Shown: positions 1 to 13,266 of the stretch, in pieces
Layout: the number at the start of each line of letters is the position of its first letter
Position numbering within the stretch: position 1 is the stretch's first letter
From: Cheiracanthium punctorium
Lineage: Eukaryota; Arthropoda; Arachnida; Araneae; Cheiracanthiidae
NCBI GenBank assembly: GCA_038373885.1
Contig: JAWZYV010019520.1
Span: forward strand, 372,001-436,000
Reading direction: 5' to 3'
DNA length: 64,000 nucleotides
Position numbers and translations under genes: made by a program
Notes under the pieces: generated by a model
Database searches by the model: none
Told to the model about the DNA's origin: nothing
What the model saw: the letters and a program-made list of their open reading frames with translations, nothing else

Positions 1-922
1 TTAAAATATCAATTTTTTTTAATTTAAACAATTTTTTTTTGTATTATCTTATCTTTGGTTATCTTTTTCTCTAAATTTCCTATATATTATTATACAGTTA
101 TGTATTTTGAAGATTTCGGGAAAATCCCGTCAAACAATCGTTTCCATATCTAAGTAGAAAAAATTATTTGACAATATACTCATAAATTGACCATAATGTA
201 CAATTTGACAATATACTGATTTAGAAACGTGATATCTTAAACATCCATAAGATAACATGTTTCTGTATTCCTCTCAACAAAATACTTTCTGAAACGTTAC
301 ACAATTAACATTTTTCTGTTCATTTAATTTTTTATTTTATTTCAATTTTTTTATTTTATTTCAATTTTTGTGTGTATGTTTTTTCTTCCCAGGATCAGTT
401 TTCTTAGAAAAATAATTAATTATATAAGCTCATTGTAAAAAAAAAAAAAAAAAAAAAAAAAACTGATTTGGAGAATGTTAGGGGAACACTGTTATAAATC
501 AGGTGCTACTTACGAGTAAATTTGTATCCTCCACTGAATATTATTAAAATAATGCAATTAGAACCATAATTTCTAAACATTATTAAAAACAGCAAACCCT
601 TGAAAAAAAATTAAAAGTGAAATTTAGAAGAACGTTGATTTTATGAGAATATTGCTTACACTTTGAATTTAAATTTTTGATTTCTTTCTTTTTTGTACGA
701 GACAAACATTTTAAGAGTTATGTACTATATATAAATAGGAACTTTTATTTCTTCTGTGTACATAAATTCCACATAGCATTATAAATTATAATTCAGTAAC
801 CTAGCAGGCTATTTGCAGGACCCTAAAATAGTGTAACGTATAGGAGCCAACTGTTCTCAGATTTTTCTTGCCGTCATAGTATGCATAATGTATAAATCGT
901 ACATATATACCTTTTGCAAGTA
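1..922. other. AT-rich non-coding DNA
   Basis: No gene is recognisable. The stretch is strongly AT-rich, with a long poly(A) tract at about 438-461 and several shorter A or T runs. No inverted-repeat element ends were found. Confidence 0.6.
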
Positions 923-965
923 CAGTGAAATTCTCCCAATCCGGACACCTCTCAAAGTCGGGCAA
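923..965 (+). repeat. Solo end of a pogo-like MITE
   Basis: After a TA dinucleotide the sequence begins CAGTGAAATTCTCCC and continues with a CCGGACACCTCTCAAAG block. This is the same type of end as in the pogo-like elements at 59,756 and 62,515 (CAGTGGAACCTCTC, then CACCTCTGAAAGTTGGACAC). No opposite end was found nearby, so this looks like a truncated copy. Confidence 0.5.
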
Positions 966-2549
966 TATCTGAGGTAAAGACGCAGCCAAAAGGTTGGCTC
1001 AAAGAGCCCGGGCGACTTTCAAAATTTGAATTTTTGTTAGCAAACTGATAATAATCAAGCCTTTTTGTGAGAATTTTTACTTTTCCACTTTGAGCCACCC
1101 CACCCCCCAATTTTTTTTTCTATCTACGTTCCTGGTCTATGGAAAACGCATGAGCCGGATTTGCTCTCTTTTTTTTTTTAAATAAATAGAACAATAAAAA
1201 ACTATTCTACTTTCCCCAATGAAAACCCTATATCCTTTAACGACTGCTCACAATTAGTAAACTTTCCTAAAAACGAAGATAATAGATATAAATAATTCAC
1301 TAATGCGTGCAAAGTAAATTCATTGCAATTTTAATTGGTAGAATTCATATGTTGAACCATTGTTCTGCTATAAAAGAGAGCAAATATTAATTAATATATA
1401 TTAGTATATTACCAATATATATTAATACAAGGGGAAGTAATTAGATTTATTTTGTTCATACAGATAATAGAATTCTAAATCAAATTTGAAATTATTGTAT
1501 TCAGCTTAAACCTATCTACAGTAATTAAACATAAGTTAAATTGTCTTATATCAACGATGAATATTGCTTCATTTTGTATCAATATTATTGAAAGATAAAA
1601 ATTACAAAAATTAGAGTGACATTCCTGGAGTTAAAGTTTTGCCAATGAGTGGCAACACAACTGATATCTACTGATATAAATTGCTTTCTGATATCTAAAT
1701 TTTAAGCACATTAACAAAAAACATCAAATATTTAATTTTAAAAATCTTTTTTGGTACTATATTTTTTTCTCTAAAATGATAGTGTGTATAATGCAATTAT
1801 TAAACTTGTAGCATACACACAAAAACAATTCCGAATAATAAATTGACTTATTCGAATTGTATTATTTTATAAAAATGTTGTGCTGACAAATCTACTGTCA
1901 TAAAAAAAAAATCCATCATGAGAAAAAAAATCAGAGAGTAAACATACAATTCAAAATAACAGAAATTTATTGTAAGACATTATTAAATAACAAGAAATTA
2001 CAATTTTAAGATTTTATATTGGATTAAATTACTAATTTTAAATTTTTGGGGTTCACAGCATTTTTAGTTTTTTCTTTCCATACTTCGTTCCTCTATCAGG
2101 ATTTATATCCGCTAAGCATCTGCAAAAGAAAATATATCTTACATTTCAAGGAGAAAAAAATATTATACACTTCAATTACAAATGAAATTAAAACAGCAGT
2201 AGTATCTCTCTTATAAGTACATTATTATCTGACATATATGTTGTAATGTGGTTATAGATTCTGATAATACTGTTGCCTGTACTAATATTTGCTGTTGACT
2301 GTACTTAAATACATTTCATATAGCGTAATTCCAATGCATTTAATAAAAAGTTACTCCAAACGTAGATATATCTTTATGATGAGATTAAATTAAAATTACT
2401 GAACAATATTAGTATATTGATTTTAAACTGATGGTTATATTGATATCAAAGGCAAATTTTAATTTCAAGAACTTAAAAAATTTTAGAGTAATTTTTTGTA
2501 ACTGTGTTAAATTTAGAAAAATTGTTTAGCGAAATGACTGCCACATATA
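966..2549. other. AT-rich intergenic DNA
   Basis: No gene is recognisable. A C-rich run lies near 1,090-1,108. The rest is A/T-rich with homopolymer runs. Confidence 0.55.
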
Positions 2550-3364
2550 CAGACGTCCCAAAAAGATTGAAACGCTCTTTACTTTTATTCTTGTTAAAGA
2601 TAAGTGATCAGTGTAAATTGAAAAAAAAAAAATGTTTAAAATAAAGTAGGAATTAAGGTTACTTTAATGAAATATTCCTATCATTCATTTTCAAAAAGTT
2701 ACAAATTTTAATTTTGGCTCTTACACAAATTTCGTCAATCAGAAAATTGTTGTGTTTAATTTGGAGATATCATTTTAAAAAACCGCATATCTGTATAACT
2801 GTATCTTTAAAATGTACTGAATCACGTTGAAAGAAAAAATCTGACTTATGCCACTTTTCCGTAAAATAGAGACCATAAACTGACGGTAAAAATTTTATGA
2901 TCAAAAATATGCTAATGTGTGTCGACAATTTTTACCACATGAATCTAAATGAAGTATGGCACAGAGATCCTATAAAGCAGTCGTACTCCTTATGGGGCCC
3001 ATGAGCTGCATATGGCTAATATCATCCAGTTCTATCTTTTTTTGTGATACGTCAAAAAATATCATTTCCCCTGTGATAGATGGTCCCCATTCACAGTATT
3101 AGGGACTCACAGTGTTGGACAAACATAACTTCTTCAGTTTTAAAAATACAGATGTGCGGTTTTTAAAATCATTCTTATGTGAGTCGAATAATATTTTTCT
3201 AATTCAAAAAGTGCAACATTTTGAAGATTGGTGAGCGTTATAATTACAATTTTGTAAACTTATTACTTTATTTTCTACCTTAATTTAAACATTTTTGTAA
3301 TTTACACCACTTACTTTTATTGCTAAAAAAATAAAGCGTGTTTCAATCTTTTTGACACATCCTT
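2550..3364. mobile_element. Non-autonomous mariner-type element
   Basis: The left end (CAGACGTCCCAAAAAGATTG) and the reverse complement of the right end (AAGGATGTGTCAAAAAGATT) form imperfect terminal inverted repeats. A TA dinucleotide flanks each side (2,548-2,549 and 3,365-3,366), the target duplication used by Tc1/mariner. The CCCAAAAAG block resembles the ends of several mariner lineages. The 815-bp interior has no transposase frame. A related single end lies at 16,346-16,500. Confidence 0.7.
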
Positions 3365-4859
3365 TATAATGCTTTGTTTCTTAATTTTTAAACAGAGTAA
3401 TTACATAAAATAAAAATATACATGGAAATACGTTTGCCTTGTTAATTGGTGTAAATTAAGTAATTTTAAATCACAATAAAGCAATAAATTCATTATACTG
3501 CAAAGTGAAAAAGAAGAAAAACGTTTCTTTAAACTTAGGGGACAAACTGTAAATTGATAAAAGTTAAATAATGATCTATTTATTTGAAAAGACAATTAAA
3601 CGCCTTCAAATTCGTGAAATTAAAATTTTACTTACCGAAACTTACACTTAGAGATATGATTTTATCTTTTTAATTTTGGTTCTTAGACACTAAGCAACAT
3701 ATTCTAAATATTAGTGATAGGAAAAGAGGGACCACATAAAAATTAAATTTCGTATTTTAATATACCGTACTTTGTGAAAAATTGCAGTGACGTGTTTATT
3801 AATTTTCAGAAAACGAATGAGATTAATACAGGAATTAATTAGTATTCATGGTATCAGATTGTTGAAAGCTAAATAATAAGTTAATTATTCTACAAATGAA
3901 TGCTATCGAGCTAGGAAAAAAGGGGGTAAATTAAAAAAAGAATAATAATAATAATAAATGGAGTAATAACGCATATGAAAAAATAATCTTGATGTTGTCA
4001 ATCCATGCTTCCAGTGTACATTTAGGGCAACAAATTAGCTTATTCATGTTGTAAAATATCCCTGTGATATGCATACTACTAAGCATAGAAAATTACACAA
4101 ACTACATTTATGATGAATATATAAAAGGAAAAGAAAGAAAAAAGGCACCATTTACCGTTGTATAAATTCCAATTATAGGGGTATTCTTGAAACAGCACCG
4201 ACGAAATTTTTTGTCCGCTTTACAGGAACCTTGTCCATGAAAATGATGAAGTCGCTTGCTGCAAAAATTGAACCACCTGAATGTAATAAATTTTTAATTA
4301 AAATTAATGTTTTGTTAGAACGAATACAATAAATTTTATATGAAATTTATAAATCTGAAAGTGAATAAACAAATTTATAAATAAACAAGTTTATTTTTCT
4401 CAAGTTGATAACTACCAAGTTTTGGGCTGATTGGCCTTAATAAGTAACAAATAACTTGTTAATAGTCCACAGGGGAAACGATCACATTTACTCACACAAA
4501 TTCCTAAAAGGTTAGCGCTCGGTTTTCTCTCTGTAAATCAGCTGAACTTGTTTGTATCTTTTGAGTGCTAAACCCCTACCACGAAGACACTATACAGAAT
4601 TTGTGCTTCAAAATGTATGGTAACAAGGTACCATGTGAATCAAGTGTTATACTCATTTACTTTATTAAACATACAGTCATCAGCTATTATGTAAGTTTTA
4701 AGTTCATACAACACGATTATATTACTTTAGCGATATAAAACGTAAGCATCAAATTTAATTTGTCAAATAACTTACTTTGGCAATCTAAATAATAGTAGTC
4801 CATCTGTTTTTCAGGAATATAAAAGGACTGCAAAAAAAAAAAAAAAAAAAAAAAAAAAT
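3365..4859. other. AT-rich intergenic DNA
   Basis: No gene is seen. There is a short (AAT)n tract near 3,943-3,957 and a poly(A) tract at about 4,831-4,858 that directly precedes a SINE fragment. Confidence 0.55.
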
Positions 4860-5060
4860 GTGTGTGTGTGGGTTTATAGCAAAGTTACTCGAGGGCTATC
4901 TACCAAAAGGCGATGCCTCGGGCGGAGGGCATTTTAGAGGGTTCTATAATATTACAGGAATTCCACTAAATTTTCTATCTAGAAAAGGGGAAAAAGGAGC
5001 ATTTCTGACGAAAAAAGGACCATTTTATAAACAATTGTTTTTAAAGAGGGATAGGCTTAG
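4860..5060 (-). repeat. Truncated tRNA-derived SINE fragment
   Basis: The block reading GCAAAGTTACTCGAGGGCTA, followed by a GATGCCTCGGGCGGAGGGC-like segment and AGGGTTCTA, matches the tail half of the SINE family seen in fuller form at 40,165-40,396 (minus) and 58,790-59,031 (plus). The promoter half is missing. Confidence 0.45.
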
Positions 5061-5204
5061 GAGATGTCTGGGATTATAGTCTTCTTTTTTTTAAGTGCTA
5101 TACAGGGATAATGCGTGGGATTTGAGAAAATCCGGGATTATTGAGGGTGGTTCAAATTCAGAGGTTCCAGACACCATTGAAGAAAAGTGTGTAGTGTAGA
5201 GTGT

Positions 5205-5525
5205 AGTGTGTTTAGGGCAAACCTCCACATCAGGTATCTGCAGAAGGTGGGGTGCCTTGGGAAGAGGACTTTTTAAAGGGTTCTAATGCTCATGGGCGAG
5301 GGGACACATCCCTCCAATATTTTGCCTTACTAATGATAAAATTTTAATGATGATTGAGAAAAAAGAGCATGTTTTGTTCTCCACCCCCTCCCCTCCACAA
5401 TAATCAGCAGCTTGCGATGCTTATGTTAATTTATGTGACATATGGAGAAAACCACCCGAAACGCCAGAGCATTAGATCAACAGCCATGCGGTTAGCCAGA
5501 GAACCACTTCAGCCATCTATCATTT
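5205..5525 (-). repeat. SINE copy with internal insertion
   Basis: GGGCAAACCTCCACATCAGG ... GGGTGCCTTGGGAAGAGGAC ... GGAGAAAACCACCCGAAACG ... GCATTAGATCAACAGCC follow the same order as the SINE at 40,165-40,396. The copy is interrupted at about 5,300-5,430 by unrelated pyrimidine-rich sequence. The short open frame across it is accidental. Confidence 0.6.
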
Positions 5526-6647
5526 CCAATACTTTATGCAATGGACCATTGTGGGGTCTGAAGAGAAGTGGAGAGCTATTTTTCAAAGCTCTACAGAAGA
5601 CTGATACTACATGTCGCAACATTCTAAATAGTTTGTTCTAAATTGTTCAAAGTAGTTTAGGGTGTCTTTGCCTGGGACATCTGTAACGGGGAAAATTTTT
5701 CTGCAGAAAGGGGATAGACCTTCAGTATGTAATGTTAAGCATCTTCTAAACGTCAAAATTATTTCTGAACTTTCGTGTTGTAACTTTTATGATGTCATCA
5801 TAACAAACAGTCATGTCTAATGAAAAATGCAACTAAATAAATAAAGTTGAATATTCCAGTAAGGTAAGATTTTTAATTTACTTTATAAAATAATTTTTAA
5901 AATGCTGTAAAATCTCATTAGAATAAACTAAATTTTTATTAATATTTCCGATTAACGAATAAATATTTTTATTAAAGAAAATCATTAGAACTAATTAAAT
6001 AAATGAAATTTCCCTTTAATGAATTTTCCAGAATTACCAGTTCAATTTTCTCTTTAAATTCGTTGTAATGAAATTATACTAAAGACCCCACAAAAATATG
6101 TTTTGTCCTCGTTTGGCCTTAGAAATATATGGCAAGCCTAAACAGGGATGCCTTTCAAGAAAACCAGAAAAAGATGAAATCACATGTGAATCAAAAAATA
6201 GCAATATATATGTAATTATGCATGACGTAAAGTTTGCGACATTATTGATAATTATTCGTAAAGTAATTTAAAATAATAATTATATATAATTAATGCATAA
6301 TGCAATGCAGAAAATTTCTTACATTGAAATTAGTGTTATATCACAACTATGTAATATAACAAACACTGATTACAACATTTATATATTGCATAAAAATGGC
6401 AAATGTTTCAAAAGTTTTCCAATAAACCTGTTGCATGAATATTAAAAATGAATATCTAAATAACATATTTTTCCAGGATTAAAAAAATATTTGAAAAATT
6501 ACTAACAAATACTACAAATTGTAAAATTCCGTATATTTAGATTAGTAAAAAAATTTCTATAAAATATAATCATTTTTTTACTTTTAGTGTTTGTTTTGGA
6601 AAACATCTTTCATATATATATATAGGAGTATATACATACACACACCC
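5526..6647. other. AT-rich intergenic DNA
   Basis: No gene is seen. AT content is very high between about 5,820 and 6,600, with short (TA)n tracts near 6,612-6,624. Confidence 0.55.
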
Positions 6648-6825
6648 CAGTGGCGTAGCCAGAAATTTTTCATGGGGAGGGCGGTTACGACTACTTCAAC
6701 TCATATATACCTATACGCGTGTGTGATAAGGGAGTGAAGAATATACATTTTGTAAGGCAAAAAATTCCTCATAGGGGGGGGGGAGGTTGTGACCCCCTAT
6801 CCCCCACCCTTTGGCTACGCCACTG
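6648..6825. mobile_element. hAT-type MITE, 178 bp
   Basis: The ends are near-perfect inverted repeats: CAGTGGCGTAGCCAG on the left and the reverse complement of TTGGCTACGCCACTG on the right. CAGTGGCGTAGCCA ends are common in hAT-derived MITEs. The flanks (ACACACCC and ACACACAT) agree at six of eight positions, which fits an aged 8-bp target duplication. The interior is purine/pyrimidine-skewed with a run of G. Confidence 0.75.
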
Positions 6826-8283
6826 ACACACATTCATAGTAGAATTGTTTTAATTCTTTTTTTCCTTTAAGTAATTATGCAGAAAAATGAAATCTTACGA
6901 AACATTGCAATTGTTATTCAAAACAGTAAAGCAATTATCACTTATGGATACGAAAACATAAAAGAATGTCAAAAATATTTTCTGTTCAAACATAAAACAC
7001 CTAAAAAACATTGAAAACTTACAACACAGGATATTTTAAGCAGATGTATTAAAGCATACTGAGATTAGGGCTCATAAATGTAAATTACACCTTAATATTA
7101 TTAAAATATGTTAAACTAAATACATATTTCTAAAAGGAAAGCTTAATAAAGTAACTTTCATATTATGAAAATATATAAATATTAAGCAAATAATTTATAC
7201 GATTCTAAATACATTAGTTGTCCCCCCCCCCCCAAAAAAAAAGCAACTTTGCCATAGAGAAGAGCAGAATATCTGAAAAGCAGTTACAATATCTAGAATA
7301 TTTTTTCAAAGAAAGGTAAAAGTTTTTAAAGGTTCTGTGAGTAATTGCAAAGCTTTTATTTATTTTTTTAAATTCTAGAATGTTAAGTTTATTTCTTGTT
7401 TGCTTTCATAAATATTTTTAAACTAATCAGAGTATTCTTTGTTTCAACTTTTAATTCCTTTGCTTTTTTTTTTCAATCATATCCAAATCTGTACTCGAAG
7501 TGAAAAATTTTAAATGATTTTTTTTTTTGGGGGGGGGGGATAAGGTTAAAAAATTAATTTTTAATTAAAGTAGGTATAAATTTTCACTCTCATGGGATTG
7601 TAGGTTAAAAAAAACAATGCTAAAGAAAAAATATTTATTCTGAAGAAGGAATGGAAAAAACTGAAATTAGTCATCAAAAACTTTGACCTCAGATTTTGGT
7701 CTACATCAATAATTATTTTTAAAAAATTATTATTTAAAAAAAATCTTCTTTAGTGAAGACCAAATAGTAATTTCTTTACAATTTATTCGTTAAGATTTAG
7801 AGTTGCACACTTCTTAAAATTCCATTTACTTTACCAGACCCTAAAATTTGACTTTTAATTTGCAGCATAGCAATTCAAGTGCATGAGAAAATTTAAAAAA
7901 AAATCAACTGAGTAATTTTTAAAAGCAATACACTACAAATTATTTCTGAAAATAAGCCAAATAATCAAATAAAAATGTACAGTTTACTAACTTCATTTAA
8001 TATTTAAGGTATTAGGCACTTAGCTGCATGAACAAAGTAATAAATAAAATGATCAATTATCTACATTATTAAAAAGTTAATATTTTAGTATACATCAATA
8101 ACATTTAAGAATTCTAAATTTCAAATGAAATATATTCTTTATGTGATTTTGGAACCAAAGGAATTTTTTATAAAGTGAAATAGCCTTCTTATATATAATA
8201 TATAAGCCAACCATCAGTATCAAAAATAGAATGATTTGCTAATAAAACATAATTTGGCAGCTGAAATTGAGAAATTTTTTAGT
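6826..8283. other. AT-rich DNA with mirrored C/A and T/G homopolymers
   Basis: No gene is seen. The notable structures are a C12A9 run at 7,222-7,242 and a T11G11 run at 7,518-7,539, about 290 bp apart in inverted orientation. The rest is A/T-rich. Confidence 0.55.
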
Positions 8284-8291
8284 ATAATGAA

Positions 8292-8576
8292 CAGAGCCTG
8301 ATTATTACACGGGCATGCGGGACTATAGGCCCTGGGCCCCAGAAAAATAAGGGCTCCCAAATCTCCCGATTTATTGTTATCATGATTTATTACATATTCA
8401 TAAATACTGCAATAATAAAATTTTTGCAACTAAATTTCCTTTGTAATATCTATAGCATAATTTTTGACAATAAATGGACTTAGGGATTTATTTACTGTTC
8501 TTCTAATTCAATGGTCTTTAAGACTCATGGATCCATAAACAAGAAGTTAGGAGTTTTTGGAAACGTATGGTATGGC

Positions 8577-8647
<71 letters not shown>

Positions 8648-9037
8648 GCTTATTACAAAATATCCATCAGTTAACATTTTTTATTTCATGATGAAGTAAA
8701 GAAAATTTCGAACATTTTGGTGTATGAAGAAAATTTTTTTGGAGTGAGGAACTTTGCTCGCGTGCCTCGTAATTGCCATTCCTTGAATTATCGCACCTAA
8801 TGATACAAACGGGCTAAAAAAAATATTAAAATCGCTTTTAAATGCATAATCTTGTTCTAAATAAGTATAAATAAATAGGTAATTTTTAATTCAATTTTAG
8901 TATTCTTTAAAAATGTTTTATTTTTATGTCGGGAAAATGCAACAGCAAACAAAAATAAGTTAAAATACTTGTGACAGTATAGGGGGCCTAAAATAACCTC
9001 TTTCCCCGGGGTCCCGTCCACCTATGATCAGGCTCTG
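8292..9037. mobile_element. Non-autonomous hAT transposon, 746 bp
   Basis: Terminal inverted repeats begin CAGAGCCTGAT on both sides (the right end reads ATCAGGCTCTG). They are bounded by a perfect 8-bp direct repeat ATAATGAA at 8,284-8,291 and 9,038-9,045, the hAT signature. Subterminal GC-rich patches (GGGCCCC-type on the left, CCCCGGGG on the right) also pair. The interior has no transposase frame and holds a CA/TA microsatellite. Confidence 0.85.
8579..8646. repeat. (CA)n(TA)n microsatellite
   Basis: About 20 CA units pass directly into about 14 TA units inside the hAT element. A short open frame across it codes only for alternating residues and is an artefact. Confidence 0.9.
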
Positions 9038-9045
9038 ATAATGAA

Positions 9046-12000
9046 AAACATTCTTATAAAAAGTATTAGTGCAAGATATTTATGTAGCTAAAAAAAGTGT
9101 AAAGTTAACTTACTTTGTATGGGTGAATATAGTAGAGCAGAACAGACTATCCTCTCTCCTCCAGACTCTCAGCAGATTGATGCCGCTGCCGCTTTACCGT
9201 GGAGGGGATCTTCGAGAACCTGTCCCCTTTTCTTAGAAAACGGGGTCTGGCTGGACACCACATGCTGTGAGATGGCAATACTTCTTTTTAACATTCCCAC
9301 GAACAGTAGAGGGGCAGTTTCGAAAATCGCTAATTACATTTTGACGAGGCCGGCGCTTTGGGGAACAGGAACACAGTACGTGTTTGGAGAGGCACACAAG
9401 ATGGAAATTAATACTATAGTCACACGATCTCTTCAACATTAAAAAAATGTGTTGTTAAAACAGTTTTTAAAAAAGATTTAGCTCAAAAATTTTCAGAACT
9501 TAACCATTTTCCTATTTGCCCCACCATGTCTCCCTATTTTTACGGTCCTATATATGTTTACAGTTTCTAGTCATTTTACTTTAGTTATAGTTATAAAATT
9601 TTAGGCATAGCTTTAGGCATAGTTATAAAATTTTAAATCGTATAAAATATGCTTTCTTTGTTATTTTCTACTTTTATGAGCAATTTATTTTTTAACACAC
9701 AATAAGTGTGTTAGTTTTATTGTTGGGTTATTAATTCATTATACTAATATTGTCCATTTTACTTTTGTGTCCTTTCATTCTTCTTTCTTTTCTTTTAATT
9801 TTTAAAATTTTTAAAAAGGTAAATATCATACGGAAGAATAAATTACAATAAAGAAAAATAATAATTTGTCATTTATGTGTGGTAATCATAAATGAGATCT
9901 TAAGACCACACATAAATTGCTTGACATAGCACGTGCAGCCAGTTTTGAAAAACAAAGGAGGACTAATAAAATTTTAAAAGGATTCAGAAATATTGCTTTC
10001 TAATTAAATTAATTTCCTCTCATATTGGTACCCTTTTTCCCTTACATTCAACAAAATTATGTGTATAGTTCCACTTAAAGTTAGTATTATTGTTAGCTAA
10101 ATGAATGTTTTTTTTTTTTTTTTAATATTTCGAGAAATGTGATTTGAACCCCTCCATCTCATACTCTTGCAATGTAAATTTTTCTAGAATGGGGCTGAAA
10201 TTTTTGTAGGAAAGGCTTAGTCGCCCCCCCTCCCCCAACTCAGCAGAACCCAGTCAGGAAGAATTATTTTTCGCAACCCTTGCTCATATACGTCAATGAT
10301 GGCCATAAGAATATATGTTCTTTATTTTATTTTCAATATTTCTTGCTTGTTTTCCAGGACAGAGAAAAACACTGAAATGTGTCGTTTGAAGCAACTTGCA
10401 TTTTCCAATATAATTTACTCGTCAAAATATGAGGGACTTCTGAATATTTGCATCCCTTGGAAACTGCTAGCGACAGTCAAAAAGACTTTCGGAATCACGG
10501 ATTTAACTTGCACGTACGCCGCATGTGCACGATGGTCTTAAGTGGTGGGTCGAAATCGGTTACTTGTTTGACGTATTATCCACTCACTACCTCGTGTGAA
10601 TATTTGTCGATGGTTTCTTTTATTTTCTGAATATAGATGAAATCGAACAGGAAACCTTTTTATTCTACTTAAGGGTGCAGTTCGAAAAAATAAAATCTCC
10701 CTCACGGTCTAAGTACACAAAACAGAATAAGCTAATTGCACCAGGGGCTCGAAAAAATTCAGGAGGATTCTTTCTAAGCTGTATTATCCACCGCAATAAA
10801 AGAAATAAAGGTGCCTTTTATAAAACTTTCGGAAAAAATTCTTCAACATGGAATTCCACGGCAAAAAAAATTTCGAAAAGTGGCATATCCTGCTAAATTT
10901 TCGATTTTTAAGAAATTTTCCTTAAAGTTTCGCTACTGATACAGGTTTATCTTTTATTACAGTGTATAATGCACATTATAAAAAGATATTCTAAAAATTT
11001 TGAAGTGCATTACATAATTAGTTTATTTGTATTTATGTACCAAAATCCCATGGTTTTTTCGAACTACACCGTTAACTGTTTGGCGAGAGGCGAACCAGAA
11101 TCCTGAATCAGGCAGCAGTATGCTCATGGATGTAGCAAACAAAGTTCTTACATTAACATTTCCCATAATTTTATATCTATTATTTTTGTATGTACCGGGC
11201 GCGTATAATGTGCATACACATGTTCTTATAAGTTTTATAGAAATAAAGTTTTCTTTAAAAGTACGAGTGTACTGTAATAAAATTTGATTTATTCTTTCTA
11301 TATCAGAAAGAAAAGAAAATATTTTTAGAAGCAAGATAATATTTTTCTTTCTTGTGACTTCATTATAAAACAATCTTAAAATTATCTGTACATAAAATTT
11401 TTCTTAATCACTATTTTATAAAATTATATAATGATCAGTAATTAAATATCGTCCAAAATATATTTTTAACTTCGTTGTCCTTTTTCATTGGCACTTTCCT
11501 TCTAAATTGTAAAAACTTCGTACGAAACCCACTTTTGTAATAAACCACTATAATTCAAACTATCCCCAATCCACTTCCTCGTTTCCTTCAAGCGGTAATT
11601 GTTCCGACGTCTTTAGACCCCCCAGAGCTTTCTCGGAAAACCGGATGGGCTTTCCCGCCAGTAAGGGCCAAATTCTTGATATACGGAAAAAGTCCTGGAA
11701 TCTGATAATACGGAAAGTTTCCGTAAAATTTCCAGGAAAGTATCCAGTGAATTTACGGTTATTTTTTAGAGTGTACATTTTTACGCCATCAACGCATTTC
11801 ATGTATTCCACAATGCTTGTCAACCTATACACAAAATGAGGGATGATTTCCACAAAACAGTTCGATTTCACGCAGGAAGCGATGTCATATTTCACACGAG
11901 CGTACTCTTTCCCTTCCCCCCTCCCCCATTCTTCTGTGCCTTTCATTTCTTGCTCTCATTTACTTTCAACATTCGGTCTAAAAGAGCTGGTAAAAGGCAA

Positions 12001-12631
12001 AATAACGAAAAAAAAAAAAATTTGAAAAAGAAACGGTAGTCTCGCTCTTGTATGTGGAAGTGTCGCGTTTCCCTTCGCCTGCCCTTTTCCATTTCCTTAA
12101 TTAGAGGATCGAGTAATTATGAGGACACGGCGGACATTTTTAGGCGCATGCACGAGCGGGGAGGGCAAGGAGGTGAAAAAAGTGCGCATGGGGGGAGGGG
12201 AGGGTATGAACAAGGCTTTTTCATGCGCGCCACTGTAATTATAATGTGGCATGGAATTAGGAAGGTGGTCTGATAATGATGCCTTGTGAAATAACCGGTC
12301 CAGTTTCGAGCTCATTTGCATTTTGCTAAAAGACGGCCTGTGCAATTTACTTTTGGAGAACAAAAAGAGGTTGCGGCAATTAACTCTGTGTGTGACGGCT
12401 CAGGCGCCAAATTTCACTGACTGACCTCCAGTTTTTCCTGCAGTGCATCTGAAATTGCTAAGCGAAAAAAAGAAATTTCTTTCGTTTAAATGCTAATTTT
12501 TTTTTTTTTTAGCCAAATGACGTAAATATAATAAAAAATATTCTATGTCTGAATAAAAATCGAAAAGGGCGTCTTAGACGACCAAAACAGATTCATTTAC
12601 AATCGTTCTGTTAATGTTAAACAATGTACAC
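9046..12631. other. Mostly unique intergenic DNA, possible regulatory patches
   Basis: No gene is recognisable. Less repetitive, GC-richer patches at about 9,110-9,440, 10,370-10,870 and 11,560-12,420 stand out from the AT-rich background and contain TAAT-type homeodomain sites (for example CGCTAATTACATTTTG near 9,330). They may be cis-regulatory DNA. The frames inside them have no family I recognise. Confidence 0.4.
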
Positions 12632-13266
12632 CAGTGGTTCTCAAACTTTGTATCCCACGGAACCCTTTTCTTACCGCATGTTTGCCAACGGAACCCTTGA
12701 ATAAATATTACTTAAGGAGAAACTAAGGGTCTATTATTTATCACTGATTAGTCAAACATAAAAACTAAACAATATAAAGCAGTATAAAAATGTAGATATA
12801 ATACTTACAAAAGGTGACGTGCAGGCATGAAATTTGTAATGAATTAATATGGTAAATGGATGAAAAGTATCAATGGGATGAATGGCTTTACTTTTGACTG
12901 TCACAAAGATCTTCAAAATTTGGTTGCATTGAAGAAGTTTTGTTTTCATATCATGTTCCGCGTCCCAATTATTCCGGTGTTTAGTTTTCTATGATGCATG
13001 CAGAAAAATGCCGTGGAAAACCCTCACAAAAGGACATCTGTTTTGAGAGTACATAGGTAAGGGAGGAATTTTCGCAAATACGGTGATTCCGATAGCCGGT
13101 TTTAGTCCAAAATATCTCTGGAACTCCCGTAATCCCGCCGTCGCTAAAAGGTTAATTCTATATAAGAGCATGGTGAAAAATTAGCTTAGAAAATTAACTT
13201 ACGGATTTTCTTTAAAATTTCTCGCGGAACCCTAAGGTTCCGCAGAACACAATTTGAGAAACACTG
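12632..13266. mobile_element. Non-autonomous hAT element, 635 bp
   Basis: The left end CAGTGGTTCTCAAACTTTGT and the reverse complement of the right end CAGTGTTTCTCAAATTGTGT are the widely shared hAT terminal motif. The flanking 8-mers ATGTACAC and ATGTGCAT agree at six of eight positions. GGAACCCTT/AAGGTTCCGC blocks lie just inside both ends. No transposase coding remains. Confidence 0.75.

Noticed and set aside
8511..8699. 62-codon frame over the microsatellite
   Set aside because: It codes for alternating residues from CA/TA repeats inside a hAT element.
9119..9442. 107-codon open frame
   Set aside because: Also open on the opposite strand, no family resemblance, and in a GC-richer patch where long chance frames are expected.
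11560..11946. 128-codon open frame on the minus strand
   Set aside because: Low-complexity charged residues, no known domain; overlapping frames on the other strand are equally long.
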